This document shows positions 7,407 to 17,391 of a stretch of 42,324 bases of DNA, piece after piece. The stretch is from Pseudomonas sp. (GTDB lineage: Bacteria > Pseudomonadota > Gammaproteobacteria > Pseudomonadales > Pseudomonadaceae): contig NZ_JAUXXP010000048.1 of NCBI RefSeq assembly GCF_030684895.1, positions 1-42,324 on the forward strand, given 5' to 3'. Position 1 is the stretch's first letter. Every line of letters begins with the position of its first letter. Made by a program: the position numbers and the translations under genes. The notes below the pieces were generated by a model, which saw nothing but the letters and a program-made list of their open reading frames with translations, searched no databases and was not told where the DNA came from.

Positions 7407-10400
7407 ATGAATAGCTCCCAATTCCTGCGCAGCACCCTCGCCTCATGCCTGGCCAGCGCACTGATTTTATCCAGCGCCCAAAGCTACGCGGACGATACCG
7501 AAATTTTCTTCAGCAGCGCTGACACAAACACGGAAGTTATCAAGCCTAATGTACTGTTTATTCTCGACAACTCGGGCTCGATGAACTGGGGCTTGAGTAA
7601 CAATAACAATGCGACAGGTGGCGCAAAGTCTAGGCTCACAGTGCTAAAGGAGTCCTTCCAGGACATCATGGGCAACACCAGCGGCATAAATGCAGGGATC
7701 ATGGTGCTCAATGAGCGCGGCGAATACGGCAATGGCAGGTTTATGTATCCGGTCACCGATGTCGATCAGGCTGTGCCTTCAGGTAACACGCTATCGGCCA
7801 ATACACCGGGCATTAAGGTCTCTGGAGATGACGCGACACAAGCAAATACTATACAGGGGGCAGTCATAGACTCGCCGAACCTGGTGATGGGTCAGATAAG
7901 CGTCAGCAGCACAGTCGCCAATACGAGCACAAGCACACTGACCACCAATGGCATTTATCTTCGCAAAACAGTGTCAAGCCAAGAATACGCATGCAGGATG
8001 CTCAGCACAGGCCTAACCCGCAACACCGGCACCCCCTGCAATGGCGAACCTACCTATTCGACATTTAACCTGAGGAATAACGCGGAAGTTTTGTTCCATT
8101 TCCAAAGCCTCAGTATTCCGGCAAGCGCAACCATCACAAACGCCTACATAGCCATGACGGCGTCCAATACCCAGACCACCACCAGTAACCCAAGCCTAAG
8201 CGTGCGCATACAAGACAGCAAAACGCCAGCTGCACTCAATGACAACAACCTAATCGGCACTCGCAGCTATCTTACAACTACCGCGATAACCACTAGCGGT
8301 GGCTGGAGTAATGGCAACCCCATATATATAAACGTCACCTCACAATTAAGCGCCTTACGCAACGTAGCCCCAGCAGGCGACCCTATCTCGAGCGTACTCG
8401 TCAGGCTTAACGGTGCACCTAACAGGGACTACCAAATCTGTGCGGCAGGCACCTGCATCCCAAAACTGATAGTGGAATACAACACCACAGCCAGCAATAA
8501 CGAAACCCGCACGGCTGCCTTGCGCTTTCAAGACGTAGCCATCCCGGCAGGTGCAACTATTGAATCTGCCACCATCAGTTTTGTACCTGCCGCCAGCAGC
8601 ACTGGAGGGAATGCCTTATTTGAAGTGCGCGCAGAAAATGCCGCCAACGCCAACATATTTACAGCCGGTTCCAACCTGGATACTCGCCCCAAAAGCACGG
8701 CGGTGGAGTGGATCGCTCCCGACTGGGTGGCAGGCCCGACACCCGCGCCACTCACCGGCCCCGACGTGACCAGCCTAGTGCAAGGTGTCGTCAATAACGG
8801 CTCCTGGTGCGGCAACAATGCAATGGCTTTCTATATCTCACCCAAAGCAGGTAACACCAGCAATCGCGTAGCTTATAGCGTCGATGGCGCCGGCGGCCTG
8901 CAACCTGTGCTAAACATAAGCTATAGCGGGGGGAGCGGCTGTATCAACTCGATCCTTGAACTCCGCGTCAACGCAGAAAAAGACGACGCACGTCAGGCCT
9001 CGAACGGTACAGTAACTGTCGCAGGCAGCACTCTACCTCTAAGCCGAGCCATGGTCGCTGCACGCTTTGAGCAGGTACGTATTCTCAAAAACGCCAGCAT
9101 CATGGATGCTCAACTGGTACTAACGCCTGCCAACACTGTCACGAATCCAAACCTGACAACCAGCATCAGTTTCGAACAAGCCGACAACTCTGCTGGCCTA
9201 GTCTCCGAAGTCAATAACCTCAGTGGCCGCAGCAAAACCACGGGCAGAAGTTGTATATTTAATAACGCCAATGGCGGCTGGACCTCTGGCCAAGCAGTAT
9301 CTTGCAGCCCATCCAACCTGGCCAGCGATCTGCAAAGCGTATTTGCCCGCTCGGGTTGGGCGGCAAACAACGCCATTAGCGTTTTCCTCACCCAATCCAG
9401 CGACTCAACCCTCAACGCAGTAGCTTATGAGCAAAACCCCTCGCAAGCCATCAAACTCCGCCTCAAGATCGCGTGGGGCGGACTTGCCGATCAAGGCACG
9501 GTTCTCGTGCGTGACGATATGATTGCTAGCGTAAACAGCATGTTCGCCGAAAGTGGCACCCCTATCGTACCAACCCTTTACGATGCTGCACGCTATGTAC
9601 GCGGCGACCTCAGCGGCCGCCCTACACCAATAGAAACGTCTTGCCAGCCCACCCATGTGGTGCTGCTCACCGACGGCCAAGCGAACGGAAACACTACTGA
9701 GGCCAAGAATGGCATCGCAGCTATAGCCGGCAGTTGTGCGAACGATGCAACAGACGATGGCGAGAAATGTGCGCGCAAATTAGCAACCTTCCTTGCTGAC
9801 AATGACCAACTGAGCAGCATCCCAGGCGACCAGAAAGTCATCACCCACACAGTAGGCTTTGCTCTAGATGCAAGTGGCACGACTGCAAGCGCCAACATCA
9901 AGAAATTTTTGAAGGACGTCGCAACAAACGGCGGTGGCTCATTTAATACGGCGGAAAATGCCGGCGAACTGACCAAAGCATTCAACAAAATTTTGGGGGA
10001 AGTACTAGCAACCGATACCACCTTCGTCAGCGCAAGCGCGCCGGTAAACACCTTCAACCGCCAGGACAACAAGGACGAACTATATTTCTCCCTTTTCCGC
10101 CCTGCGGCAACCGACCGCTGGCTTGGCAACCTCAAGCGCTACCGCATGGAAACGAGTAACGGCCAAGCTTGGATAGTGGATCGTGATGGCTCATCCGCCA
10201 TCGACCCGAACACTGGTTTTTTCAAGTCGACTGCTCGCAGTTGGTGGACCCCATCCAACATAAAAGATGGCAGCGTAGTTTCAGAAGGCGGTGCAGCGTC
10301 CCAGATAGGAACTGCAGCCAGCCGTAACAGCCTGTTCACCAATGTAACCAACGGCAGCAATGCATTGACCCTCATAACTGATGGCAATAGCGCTCTCACT

Positions 10401-12056
10401 AAAGCGAAACTTGGCCTTGACGCCACCAACACCGATGCCGAGCGCACGAAACTGATTAATTATATTCGTGGCCTCGATAATGGCGTTGAACGCAAAGCTA
10501 TGGGCGACCCTATTCACGCCACCCCCAGCTTGGTGACATATCGCTGCAATAGCTTTACGGCAGGTATTTGCACCGATGAAGAGCAGAGCGCAATCCTCGG
10601 CACGAACGAAGGCTTTGTGCAAATGTTCGACACCAAAACAGGGGGCGAGCAGTTCGCGTTCATGCCGGAAGTCCTGCTTCCCAATATCAAGCGCCTGGCA
10701 GCAAACGATGCCAGCACACAACACAGTAGCAAATCGCACCCCTATGGCATGGACAACACCGTGACCGTATGGGCGAACGATGTAAATAATAATGGGGCTA
10801 TCCTCGCCTCTGACAATACGGCTGAGGCCGGTGAGTTCGTTTATGCCTACGCCACCATGGGCCGAGGCGGACGCGATATCTACGCCCTCAATATCACTAA
10901 CCGCAACTCACCTACGCTGCTTTGGAAAATCCAGGGGGGGAGTGGTTCCTTTGCCCGCCTGGGACAAACTTGGTCTGCACCAGTGAAAACCAAGATCAAG
11001 ATCGGTGGCACTGACACCGATGTACTGGTCTTCGGCGGCGGCTACGATCCGGACCAAGACAACGCCACCGTCCGCACGGCAGATGACCAAGGCAATGATC
11101 TCTATATCGTAAATGCCCGTACCGGCAGCTTAATCTGGTCCGCCTCCACTGCCGGTATTAGCGGCATGAACTACAGCATCCCGAGCGGGGTCAGCGTGAT
11201 CGGCCTACAAACCGACGCCAACGGCAAGCCTTACGTGGACCCGAATGGATTAGCCGGTCAGATTTTTGTTGGCGACATGGGCGGGCAAGTGTGGCGCTTC
11301 CATGTCAATAATGGCCAGAGCGGCCCCGGACTAGTCACCGGCGGTATATTTGCCAGCGTGGCAGGAAATGACGCTGCCGGCGCAAGGCGCTTCTACCATG
11401 AACCTGAAATAGCTTTGGCTTATGTCAAAAACCGCCTCAATCTGACTGTCAATATTGGCTCAGGTTACCGTGGCCATCCACTGAACAAAGTCATTGAAGA
11501 TCGCTTCTACTCCTTCCGTTCGGAAAATCTTAATAGCACCGGCGGTGTGCTTACTGAGTCCCAGTTATATGACGCGACTAACTTAACCACTGCGACTGAG
11601 GAGCAGGTGCAGGATCTGCTTGCTCAGAATGGTTGGTATATCCGCTTGACACGTGGAGGAGAAAAAGTCCTCTCACGGCCACTTGTTGCCGACGGCAAAC
11701 TTTTCTTCAACACTTACGAGCCACGGGTTGCCCAAAACGCCTGTAAAGCTGCGGCAGGAACAACACGTGCATACAGCGTTAATTTGTTAAATTCGACCGC
11801 GCTCAGCACCACACGCGATCTGGACACCAAGGGCAGTAGCCTACCATCCAACCCACAACTGTACTGCAAGGGCAATTCCTGCTGGGCCTATAACGATCCC
11901 TCGCAACTGACAGATAAAAATGGCCTTCCTCCTGCGGAAGAGGAAGAATGTGCAAACTCGCTAAATCCAGAGAAGTGCCGCTGCGATAAGAACCCGATCT
12001 GTGTCTGGATGCCCAGCACCCCACGAACCTTCTGGACCGATGAAAGATCCAATTGA
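7407..12056 (+). CDS. pilY1: PilY1, pilus-tip adhesin with expanded von Willebrand A domain
   Basis: A 1549-residue secreted protein, well above the roughly 1160 of P. aeruginosa PilY1. I start at ATG 7407 (AAGGA nine bases upstream); signal peptide 1-28 ends ...SAQSYA. The VWA domain opens at PNVLFILDNSGSM with the metal-site DxSxS at D54-S58, and resumes only near residues 695-870 (THVVLLTDGQANG at about 750, KVITHTVGFALD). Between them lie three related beta-rich blocks starting near residues 225, 367 and 548 with the shared pattern F-x-x-(LV)-x-I-x-x-x-A-(ST)-I-x-x-A. The C-terminal half is the PilY1 beta-propeller (GDPIHATPSLV, ILGTNEGFVQMFDT, GGGYDPDQDN, VGDMGGQVWRF). PilY1 promotes pilus extension, adhesion and surface sensing. 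Confidence 0.95.
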   Translation: MNSSQFLRSTLASCLASALILSSAQSYADDTEIFFSSADTNTEVIKPNVLFILDNSGSMNWGLSNNNNATGGAKSRLTVLKESFQDIMGNTSGINAGIMVLNERGEYGNGRFMYPVTDVDQAVPSGNTLSANTPGIKVSGDDATQANTIQGAVIDSPNLVMGQISVSSTVANTSTSTLTTNGIYLRKTVSSQEYACRMLSTGLTRNTGTPCNGEPTYSTFNLRNNAEVLFHFQSLSIPASATITNAYIAMTASNTQTTTSNPSLSVRIQDSKTPAALNDNNLIGTRSYLTTTAITTSGGWSNGNPIYINVTSQLSALRNVAPAGDPISSVLVRLNGAPNRDYQICAAGTCIPKLIVEYNTTASNNETRTAALRFQDVAIPAGATIESATISFVPAASSTGGNALFEVRAENAANANIFTAGSNLDTRPKSTAVEWIAPDWVAGPTPAPLTGPDVTSLVQGVVNNGSWCGNNAMAFYISPKAGNTSNRVAYSVDGAGGLQPVLNISYSGGSGCINSILELRVNAEKDDARQASNGTVTVAGSTLPLSRAMVAARFEQVRILKNASIMDAQLVLTPANTVTNPNLTTSISFEQADNSAGLVSEVNNLSGRSKTTGRSCIFNNANGGWTSGQAVSCSPSNLASDLQSVFARSGWAANNAISVFLTQSSDSTLNAVAYEQNPSQAIKLRLKIAWGGLADQGTVLVRDDMIASVNSMFAESGTPIVPTLYDAARYVRGDLSGRPTPIETSCQPTHVVLLTDGQANGNTTEAKNGIAAIAGSCANDATDDGEKCARKLATFLADNDQLSSIPGDQKVITHTVGFALDASGTTASANIKKFLKDVATNGGGSFNTAENAGELTKAFNKILGEVLATDTTFVSASAPVNTFNRQDNKDELYFSLFRPAATDRWLGNLKRYRMETSNGQAWIVDRDGSSAIDPNTGFFKSTARSWWTPSNIKDGSVVSEGGAASQIGTAASRNSLFTNVTNGSNALTLITDGNSALTKAKLGLDATNTDAERTKLINYIRGLDNGVERKAMGDPIHATPSLVTYRCNSFTAGICTDEEQSAILGTNEGFVQMFDTKTGGEQFAFMPEVLLPNIKRLAANDASTQHSSKSHPYGMDNTVTVWANDVNNNGAILASDNTAEAGEFVYAYATMGRGGRDIYALNITNRNSPTLLWKIQGGSGSFARLGQTWSAPVKTKIKIGGTDTDVLVFGGGYDPDQDNATVRTADDQGNDLYIVNARTGSLIWSASTAGISGMNYSIPSGVSVIGLQTDANGKPYVDPNGLAGQIFVGDMGGQVWRFHVNNGQSGPGLVTGGIFASVAGNDAAGARRFYHEPEIALAYVKNRLNLTVNIGSGYRGHPLNKVIEDRFYSFRSENLNSTGGVLTESQLYDATNLTTATEEQVQDLLAQNGWYIRLTRGGEKVLSRPLVADGKLFFNTYEPRVAQNACKAAAGTTRAYSVNLLNSTALSTTRDLDTKGSSLPSNPQLYCKGNSCWAYNDPSQLTDKNGLPPAEEEECANSLNPEKCRCDKNPICVWMPSTPRTFWTDERSN
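8070..9475 (+). repeat. Three divergent intragenic domain repeats inserted in the PilY1 VWA domain
   Basis: The protein shows three copies of one sheet-like module, recognised by the anchors FHFQSLSIPASATITNAYI, LRFQDVAIPAGATIESATI and ARFEQVRILKNASIMDAQL. Copies 2 and 3 also share a late W...NNA(MI)...(FY) segment followed by RVAYSVDG or NAVAYEQN, and copies 1 and 2 end PKLIVEYN and PVLNISY. They resemble the carbohydrate-binding-like beta-sandwich (DNRLRE/CBM96-type) repeats of many secreted proteins. The repeats are recognisable only at protein level. Confidence 0.7.
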
Positions 12057-12065
12057 GGCTGCCAG

Positions 12066-12431
12066 ATGAATAAACAGAATGGATTTACTCTGATTGAGCT
12101 GATGATAGCGGTCACTATTATTGGCATTCTCGCTGCGATTGCCATTCCAAGTTACACACAGTACTTGGATCGTGCCGCTTGCGAGGATGGCAAGGCTCTT
12201 ATCAGCGGGGCAGCAAATGCTATGGAACGCAGACGAGCACAAAATAATGCCCGCTACGACGCGAGCACTGTGCTACCTACCAATACCAGGGAGTTCGGGA
12301 TAGCTGTGGCCAACGTTGCGGCCAATGCCTACACCCTGACAGCCACAGCTACTGGCCGACTGAATGGCGTCCTTACGCTAACCGCTACAGGCGCACGAGG
12401 CGGTGACTTAGCCGGACAGTGCAACTGGTAG
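12066..12431 (+). CDS. pilE: PilE, minor type IV pilin
   Basis: A 121-residue prepilin with leader MNKQNG and the canonical [31 protein letters not shown]. The mature protein has two cysteines (RAACEDG near the N-terminal helix and GQCNW at the C-terminus), which would form the D-region disulphide seen in PilE. It follows pilY1 with nine intervening bases, so no pilY2 is present between them, unlike in P. aeruginosa. It ends the minor-pilin operon and is followed by a strong terminator. Confidence 0.92.
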   Translation: MNKQNGFTLIELMIAVTIIGILAAIAIPSYTQYLDRAACEDGKALISGAANAMERRRAQNNARYDASTVLPTNTREFGIAVANVAANAYTLTATATGRLNGVLTLTATGARGGDLAGQCNW

Positions 12432-12447
12432 GAGCATTGTACAAAAC

Positions 12448-12477
12448 AAAAAGCCGACTCAGATGAGTCGGCTTTTT
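12448..12477. terminator. Bidirectional terminator between convergent pilE and ispH
   Basis: AAGCCGACTCA and TGAGTCGGCTT form a near-perfect hairpin flanked by A- and T-runs on both sides, so it can end both the plus-strand pilin operon and the minus-strand ribF-to-ispH operon. Confidence 0.9.
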
Positions 12478-12502
12478 ACTCTCAGATACCTACTGCAAGT
12501 AA

Positions 12503-13447
12503 TTACACCTGCCTAACCCGCAATTCCTTCGGCATCGAGAACGTCACATTCTCCGGTCGCCCCAGTAGCTCTTGCGCCCCGGCTGCGCCCCACTCACTTA
12601 ATTGCTGAATTACCCCCTGCACCAGCACCTCTGGGGCCGATGCGCCCGCCGTAATGCCAATACCCGCCACGCCCGCAAACCACTCCTGCTTGAGGTCTTC
12701 GGCTCCATCGATCAGGTAGGCAGGAGTGCCCATGCGCTCGGCCAGTTCGCGGAGGCGGTTGGAGTTGGAGCTGTTGGGGCTGCCGACAACCAGTAGCACG
12801 TCGCATTCGGCGGCGAGTTGTTTGACCGCGTCCTGGCGGTTTTGGGTGGCGTAGCAGATGTCGTCCTTGCGTGGGCCACCAATGGCGGGGAATTTGCTGC
12901 GCAGGGCATCGATGACTTTGCTGGTGTCGTCCATCGACAGGGTGGTCTGAGTGACGAAAGCCAATGCCTCTGGGTTGCGTACCTGCAACTCGGCGACGTC
13001 CGTTTCGTCCTCTACCAGGTAGATGGCGCCGCCGTTGCTGGCGTCGTATTGGCCCATGGTGCCTTCGACTTCCGGGTGGCCTTCGTGGCCGATCAGGATG
13101 CATTCGCGCCCTTCGCGGCTGTAGCGCACCACTTCCATATGCACCTTGGTAACCAGTGGGCAGGTGGCATCGAAGATCTTCAGGCCACGTCGCTCGGCCT
13201 CACTGCGCACAGCCTGGGAGACGCCATGGGCGCTGAAGATAACAATAACGTCGTCAGGAATCTGATCCAGCTCTTCGACAAATACGGCGCCGCGCGAACG
13301 CAGGTCTTCGACCACAAACTTGTTGTGCACCACTTCATGGCGCACGTAGATCGGTGGACCGAAGACTTCCAGTGCGCGGTTGACGATCTCGATGGCACGG
13401 TCGACGCCGGCGCAGAAGCCGCGAGGGTTGGCGAGTTTGATATACAT
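12503..13447 (-). CDS. ispH: IspH, 4-hydroxy-3-methylbut-2-enyl diphosphate reductase
   Basis: A 314-residue [4Fe-4S] enzyme making IPP and DMAPP in the last step of the MEP pathway. The cluster cysteines are at C12 (NPRGFCAGV), C96 (FDATCPLV) and C198 ([10 protein letters not shown]), matching E. coli spacing. Other landmarks are the HEVVHN and HGVS stretches, GHEGHPEV, and SNSNRL and ITAGASAP near the C-terminus. The start is ATG 13447 ([10 protein letters not shown]) with GAGG upstream; the frame continues upstream 39 codons, but that is translated REP sequence. It is the last gene of the ribF-ileS-lspA-fkpB-ispH operon. Confidence 0.96.
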   Translation of the reverse strand: MYIKLANPRGFCAGVDRAIEIVNRALEVFGPPIYVRHEVVHNKFVVEDLRSRGAVFVEELDQIPDDVIVIFSAHGVSQAVRSEAERRGLKIFDATCPLVTKVHMEVVRYSREGRECILIGHEGHPEVEGTMGQYDASNGGAIYLVEDETDVAELQVRNPEALAFVTQTTLSMDDTSKVIDALRSKFPAIGGPRKDDICYATQNRQDAVKQLAAECDVLLVVGSPNSSNSNRLRELAERMGTPAYLIDGAEDLKQEWFAGVAGIGITAGASAPEVLVQGVIQQLSEWGAAGAQELLGRPENVTFSMPKELRVRQV

Positions 13448-13514
13448 GGGAGCCTCGGCACGCGGTGGTTCAGGGGCAAGTTTAACGCGGGATCGGACGG
13501 CGTTCCCGCGTTGC

Positions 13515-13573
13515 GTAGCCCGGATGGAATCCGGGAGGGGATAGTCGCGCTTCCCGGATTTCATCCGGGCTAC
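13515..13573. repeat. Inverted pair of GTAG-headed REP units (CCCGGAT family)
   Basis: The first unit (13515-13536) starts GTAGCCCGGATGGAATCCGG; the second (13552-13573) is its reverse complement with one base changed. Each unit carries GTAG followed by a 7-bp stem CCCGGAT/ATCCGGG. They are 15 bases apart, in the fkpB-ispH gap. The layout is that of a BIME mobilised by a RAYT-type transposase. Confidence 0.85.
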
Positions 13574-13576
13574 AGA

Positions 13577-14014
13577 TCAGAGCGCTTTGACCTCAATGAT
13601 TTCCACATCGAAGCTCAGCGCTTTACCAGCCAGCGGGTGGTTGAAATCGATGGTTACCTGGCTGTCGTCGAAGGCTTTTACCACGCCGGGCAGCTCGGCA
13701 TTGGCCGCATCATTGAAGATCACCAGCAGGCCTTCCGACAGCTCCATATCCTGAAACTGGCTGCGCGGCATGACCTGGATATTCTGCGGATTACCTTGGC
13801 CGAAACCCTGCTCCGGGCTGATCGACAAACTGCGTTTGTCACCCGCCTTCAAGCCATAGATCGCCTGCTCAAAGCCTGGCAGCAGGCTGCCGTCGCCGAC
13901 CTTGAAGGTGGCAGGCTTCTTATCGAAAGTGCTGTCCACCAGATCGCCGCTGTCCAGCTTGAGGGCGAAATGCAGGGTCACTTCCCTGTCCGGACCAATA
14001 CGCACGTCAGTCAT
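13577..14014 (-). CDS. fkpB: FkpB (SlpA-type) FKBP peptidyl-prolyl isomerase
   Basis: A 145-residue FKBP with an inserted flap, the SlpA/FkpB architecture. Visible motifs are VTLHFALKLDSGDLVDSTF, GDGSLLPGFEQAIYGLKAGD and SPEQGFGQGNPQNIQ; the flap region (about 75-120) ends with FNHPLAGKALSFDVEI. It has no signal peptide, so it works in the cytoplasm as a prolyl isomerase/chaperone. Its ATG overlaps the lspA stop by four bases (ATGA), indicating translational coupling. The lspA-fkpB-ispH order is conserved in many gammaproteobacteria. Confidence 0.93.
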   Translation of the reverse strand: MTDVRIGPDREVTLHFALKLDSGDLVDSTFDKKPATFKVGDGSLLPGFEQAIYGLKAGDKRSLSISPEQGFGQGNPQNIQVMPRSQFQDMELSEGLLVIFNDAANAELPGVVKAFDDSQVTIDFNHPLAGKALSFDVEIIEVKAL

Positions 14015-14532
14015 TTGCCCGCCTCTCCAGACTTTTCACTCTTGAACATATCCAGCGCCAGCAGGATGGCGCCGCCAGTAATGGCCATATCGGCCACATT
14101 GAAGGCTGGGAAGTACCACTGCTGATGCCAGTGCAGCAGGATGAAGTCGACCACATGGCCAAATACCACGCGGTCCACCAGGTTACCCAGCGCCCCGCCG
14201 AGCACCAAAGCCAAAGCCACTGCCAGCCAGGTTTCACCCGATTTGAGGCGTTTGAGCCATACCACCAGCACCCCGCTCACCACCACCGCAATCGCCGCAA
14301 AGAACCAACGCTGCCAGCCTGCAGCATCAGCCAGGAAGCTGAATGCAGCGCCGGTGTTATAGGCCAGGGTCCAGCTGAAGTAATCGGGAATGATCACGAT
14401 CTGCTGGTACATGCTCAGGTTGTTGTCGAACCAGAACTTGCTCGCCTGATCGACCACAAACACCAGCAGGCTCAGCCACAGCCAGGCCAGGCGCCCGAAA
14501 CGACTGGCGTTAGGCGTGCCGTTGTTAAGCAT
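14011..14532 (-). CDS. lspA: LspA, lipoprotein signal peptidase (signal peptidase II)
   Basis: A 173-residue inner-membrane aspartyl protease that removes the signal peptide of prolipoproteins after diacylglycerol attachment. It has four hydrophobic segments. The conserved blocks are [28 protein letters not shown] and [11 protein letters not shown]; the catalytic aspartates are D129 (VVDF) and D148 (VADM), with the same 19-residue spacing as D124/D143 of the P. aeruginosa enzyme. The start overlaps the end of ileS by eight bases, and the stop overlaps fkpB. Confidence 0.96.
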   Translation of the reverse strand: MLNNGTPNASRFGRLAWLWLSLLVFVVDQASKFWFDNNLSMYQQIVIIPDYFSWTLAYNTGAAFSFLADAAGWQRWFFAAIAVVVSGVLVVWLKRLKSGETWLAVALALVLGGALGNLVDRVVFGHVVDFILLHWHQQWYFPAFNVADMAITGGAILLALDMFKSEKSGEAGK

Positions 14533-17356
14533 AGTGACGAACCTCGCCTGCGCCTTCGATGTTGTCCACGCAGCGACCGCAGATTTCCGGATGTGCCGGG
14601 TTCACCCCGACATCCTCGCGGTGGTGCCAGCAACGTGCGCACTTGGCGTGACCAGACTTCAACACTTTCAGCTTGAGCCCGGCTACTTCGGTTTCCACGG
14701 CATCGCTTGGCGCACTGGCGAGCGGAGCCAGGCTGGCGGTGGAGGTGATCAGCACAAAGCGCAACTCGTTACCCAGCTTGTTCAGATCGGCAATCAGGCT
14801 GTCCTCGGCGTACAGGGTCACTTCGGCCTGCAGGTTGCCGCCAATGGCCTTGGCTGCGCGCAGGTTTTCCATTTCCTTATTTACCGCGACCTTGACCGCC
14901 ATCACGCGCTCCCAGAAGGCACGGTCCAGCTCGAAGCCTTCCGGCAGTGGGCTCAGACCCTGATACCAGCCATTGAGCATCACCGACTCGTTGCGCGCGC
15001 CCGGCAGGTATTCCCACAGCTCGTCGGCGGTGAACGACAGCACTGGCGCAATCCAGCGCACCAGCGCTTCGGCGATATGGAACAGTGCCGACTGGCAGGA
15101 ACGCCGCGCCACGCTGTCAGCGGCGGTGGTGTACTGACGGTCCTTGATGATGTCGAGATAGAAGCCGCCCAGCTCCTGCACGCAGAAGTTGTGCACCTTC
15201 TGGTAGACGTTCCAGAAGCGGTAGCTGTCGTAGGCTTCCTCGATTTCGCGCTGCAGCAGCAGGGCGCGATCTACAGCCCAACGATCCAACGCCAGCATCT
15301 CGTAGACCGGCAGCAGATGCTGCGCCGGATCGAAGCCGCTGAGATTGGAGAGCAGGAAGCGCGCGGTGTTGCGGATGCGCCGGTAGGAGTCGGCGCTGCG
15401 CTGCAGGATGACCTTGGATACGGCCATCTCGCCGGAGTAGTCGGTAGACGACACCCACAGACGCAGGATATCGGCGCCCAGGCTGTCATTCACTTCCTGC
15501 GGCGCAACCACGTTCCCCAGCGACTTGGACATCTTGCGGCCGTTTTCATCGACCACAAAACCGTGGGTCAGTAGCTCTTTGTAAGGCGCGTGGCCGTCGA
15601 TGGCCGCCCCCGTCAACAAGGATGAATGGAACCAGCCGCGATGCTGGTCGGAACCTTCCAGATACAGGTCGGCACGCGGACCGCTGGCATGGCCCAGGTT
15701 GTGTGAACCGCGCAGCACGTGCCAGTGGGTGGTGCCGGAGTCGAACCAGACGTCCAGGGTGTCGCTGATCTTGTCGTAATCAGCCGCTTCATCGCCCAAC
15801 AGCTCGGCAGCATCCAGCTTAAACCAGGCCTCGATGCCCTCTTGCTCGACACGCTTAGCCACTTCTTCCATCAACTCGGCGCTGCGCGGATGCAGTTCGC
15901 CGCTGGCTTTGTGTAGGAAGAACGGGATCGGCACGCCCCAGTTGCGCTGACGCGAGATGCACCAGTCCGGACGCCCAGCGATCATGCTGTGCAGGCGCGC
16001 CTGGCCCCAGGCCGGAACGAATGCAGTCTGCTCGATAGCGGCCAGCGCGCGCTCGCGCAGGGTGGCGCCTTCGTTCGGCTGTTTGTCCATGCCAACGAAC
16101 CACTGCGCGGTAGCGCGGTAGATCAGCGGGGTCTTGTGCCGCCAGCAGTGCATGTAGCTGTGCTGGATGGCTTCGTGCTTGAGCAGCGCGCCGACTTCTT
16201 CCAGCTTGGCAACGATGGCCGGGTTGGCCTTCCAGATAAACTGGCCGCCAAAGAACGGCAGGTCACTGACATACACGCCGTTGCTCTGCACCGGGCTGAG
16301 GATGTCGTCGTTGCTCATGCCGTAGCCTTTGCAGGAACGGAAGTCGTCCTCACCATAGGCCGGTGCCGAGTGCACCACGCCAGTGCCCGCGCCCAGTTCA
16401 ACGTATTCGGCCAGATACACTGGCGCAAAACGCTCGTAGAACGGATGACGGAAACGGATCAGCTCCAGCGCCGCCCCCGTTGCAGTGGCGATGACTTCGC
16501 CCTGCAGGCCATAACGCGCCAGGCAGCCTTCCACCAGCTCTTCGGCCAGCAGCAGCAAGCGCTCGCCGGTATCGACCAGCGCGTAGGTAAATTCAGGGTG
16601 AACGTTGAGCGCCTGGTTGGCCGGGATGGTCCACGGCGTGGTGGTCCAGATCACGATAGAAGCAGGCTTCGGCAGGCTAGCCAGACCAAACGCAGCGGCC
16701 AGCTTGTCGGCATCTTCAACCACGAAGGCGACGTCGATGGCATCGGACTTTTTATCCTGGTACTCGACCTCAGCCTCAGCCAACGCCGAGCCGCAATCGA
16801 AACACCAGTTGACCGGCTTCAGGCCCTTGAATACAAAACCCTGCTTAACCATCTCAGCCAGCGCGCGGATTTCGCCGGCTTCGTTGGCAAAGTCCATGGT
16901 CTTGTACGGATTATCCCAGTCGCCCAGCACACCGAGGCGAACGAAGTCGGCCTTCTGCCCTTCGATCTGCTCAGCGGCATAGGTGCGGCAGCGCTCGCGG
17001 GTCAGGTCGGACGGCTGATTCTTACCAAAGGTAGTTTCCACCTTGTGCTCGATCGGCAGGCCGTGGCAGTCCCAACCCGGCACATAGGGCGCATCGAAAC
17101 CGGCCAGGGTTTTGGAACGGGTGATGATGTCCTTGAGGATCTTGTTGACCGCATGACCGATATGGATGCTGCCGTTGGCATAGGGCGGGCCGTCGTGCAG
17201 GACGAACTTCGGCCGGCCTTCGCCTTGCGCGCGCAGCTTCTGATACAGGCCAATCTCGTTCCAGCGCTGCAGAATCTGCGGCTCGCGCTGCGGCAGGCCG
17301 GCCTTCATCGGAAATTGGGTATCAGGCAGATTAAGCGTGGCTTTGTAATCGGTCAT
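14525..17356 (-). CDS. ileS: IleS, isoleucyl-tRNA synthetase
   Basis: A 943-residue class I aminoacyl-tRNA synthetase that charges tRNA-Ile. HIGH motif at 65-68 ([12 protein letters not shown]) and KMSKS at 608-612 ([10 protein letters not shown]). The CP1 editing domain is present between them (for example [14 protein letters not shown] and the [16 protein letters not shown] segment). The C-terminus has the zinc-binding [10 protein letters not shown] and CGRCVDN, typical of the bacterial E. coli-type enzyme (mupirocin-sensitive class). The start is ATG 17356 ([13 protein letters not shown]); an upstream in-frame ATG would add nine unconserved residues. It is the central gene of the ribF-ileS-lspA operon. 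Confidence 0.97.
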   Translation of the reverse strand: MTDYKATLNLPDTQFPMKAGLPQREPQILQRWNEIGLYQKLRAQGEGRPKFVLHDGPPYANGSIHIGHAVNKILKDIITRSKTLAGFDAPYVPGWDCHGLPIEHKVETTFGKNQPSDLTRERCRTYAAEQIEGQKADFVRLGVLGDWDNPYKTMDFANEAGEIRALAEMVKQGFVFKGLKPVNWCFDCGSALAEAEVEYQDKKSDAIDVAFVVEDADKLAAAFGLASLPKPASIVIWTTTPWTIPANQALNVHPEFTYALVDTGERLLLLAEELVEGCLARYGLQGEVIATATGAALELIRFRHPFYERFAPVYLAEYVELGAGTGVVHSAPAYGEDDFRSCKGYGMSNDDILSPVQSNGVYVSDLPFFGGQFIWKANPAIVAKLEEVGALLKHEAIQHSYMHCWRHKTPLIYRATAQWFVGMDKQPNEGATLRERALAAIEQTAFVPAWGQARLHSMIAGRPDWCISRQRNWGVPIPFFLHKASGELHPRSAELMEEVAKRVEQEGIEAWFKLDAAELLGDEAADYDKISDTLDVWFDSGTTHWHVLRGSHNLGHASGPRADLYLEGSDQHRGWFHSSLLTGAAIDGHAPYKELLTHGFVVDENGRKMSKSLGNVVAPQEVNDSLGADILRLWVSSTDYSGEMAVSKVILQRSADSYRRIRNTARFLLSNLSGFDPAQHLLPVYEMLALDRWAVDRALLLQREIEEAYDSYRFWNVYQKVHNFCVQELGGFYLDIIKDRQYTTAADSVARRSCQSALFHIAEALVRWIAPVLSFTADELWEYLPGARNESVMLNGWYQGLSPLPEGFELDRAFWERVMAVKVAVNKEMENLRAAKAIGGNLQAEVTLYAEDSLIADLNKLGNELRFVLITSTASLAPLASAPSDAVETEVAGLKLKVLKSGHAKCARCWHHREDVGVNPAHPEICGRCVDNIEGAGEVRHYA

Positions 17357-17391
17357 TTCAGGCTCTTCGTAAGCGGTTGGCACTTAAGCGC

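Noticed and set aside
9600..9608. RGD tripeptide in PilY1 (residues 732-734) as integrin-binding motif
   Set aside because: It lies in the VWA segment YDAARYVRGDLSGR where helices are expected, not at the known P. aeruginosa RGD position; a tripeptide alone is weak evidence.
13448..13564. N-terminal extension of IspH
   Set aside because: The upstream codons translate the REP sequence; the IspH N-terminus [14 protein letters not shown] begins at 13447.
12818..14125. Long plus-strand open frame opposite ispH and fkpB
   Set aside because: It is antisense to two well-supported genes, has low-complexity composition, and no ribosome site or recognisable domain; open antisense frames are common in GC-rich DNA.
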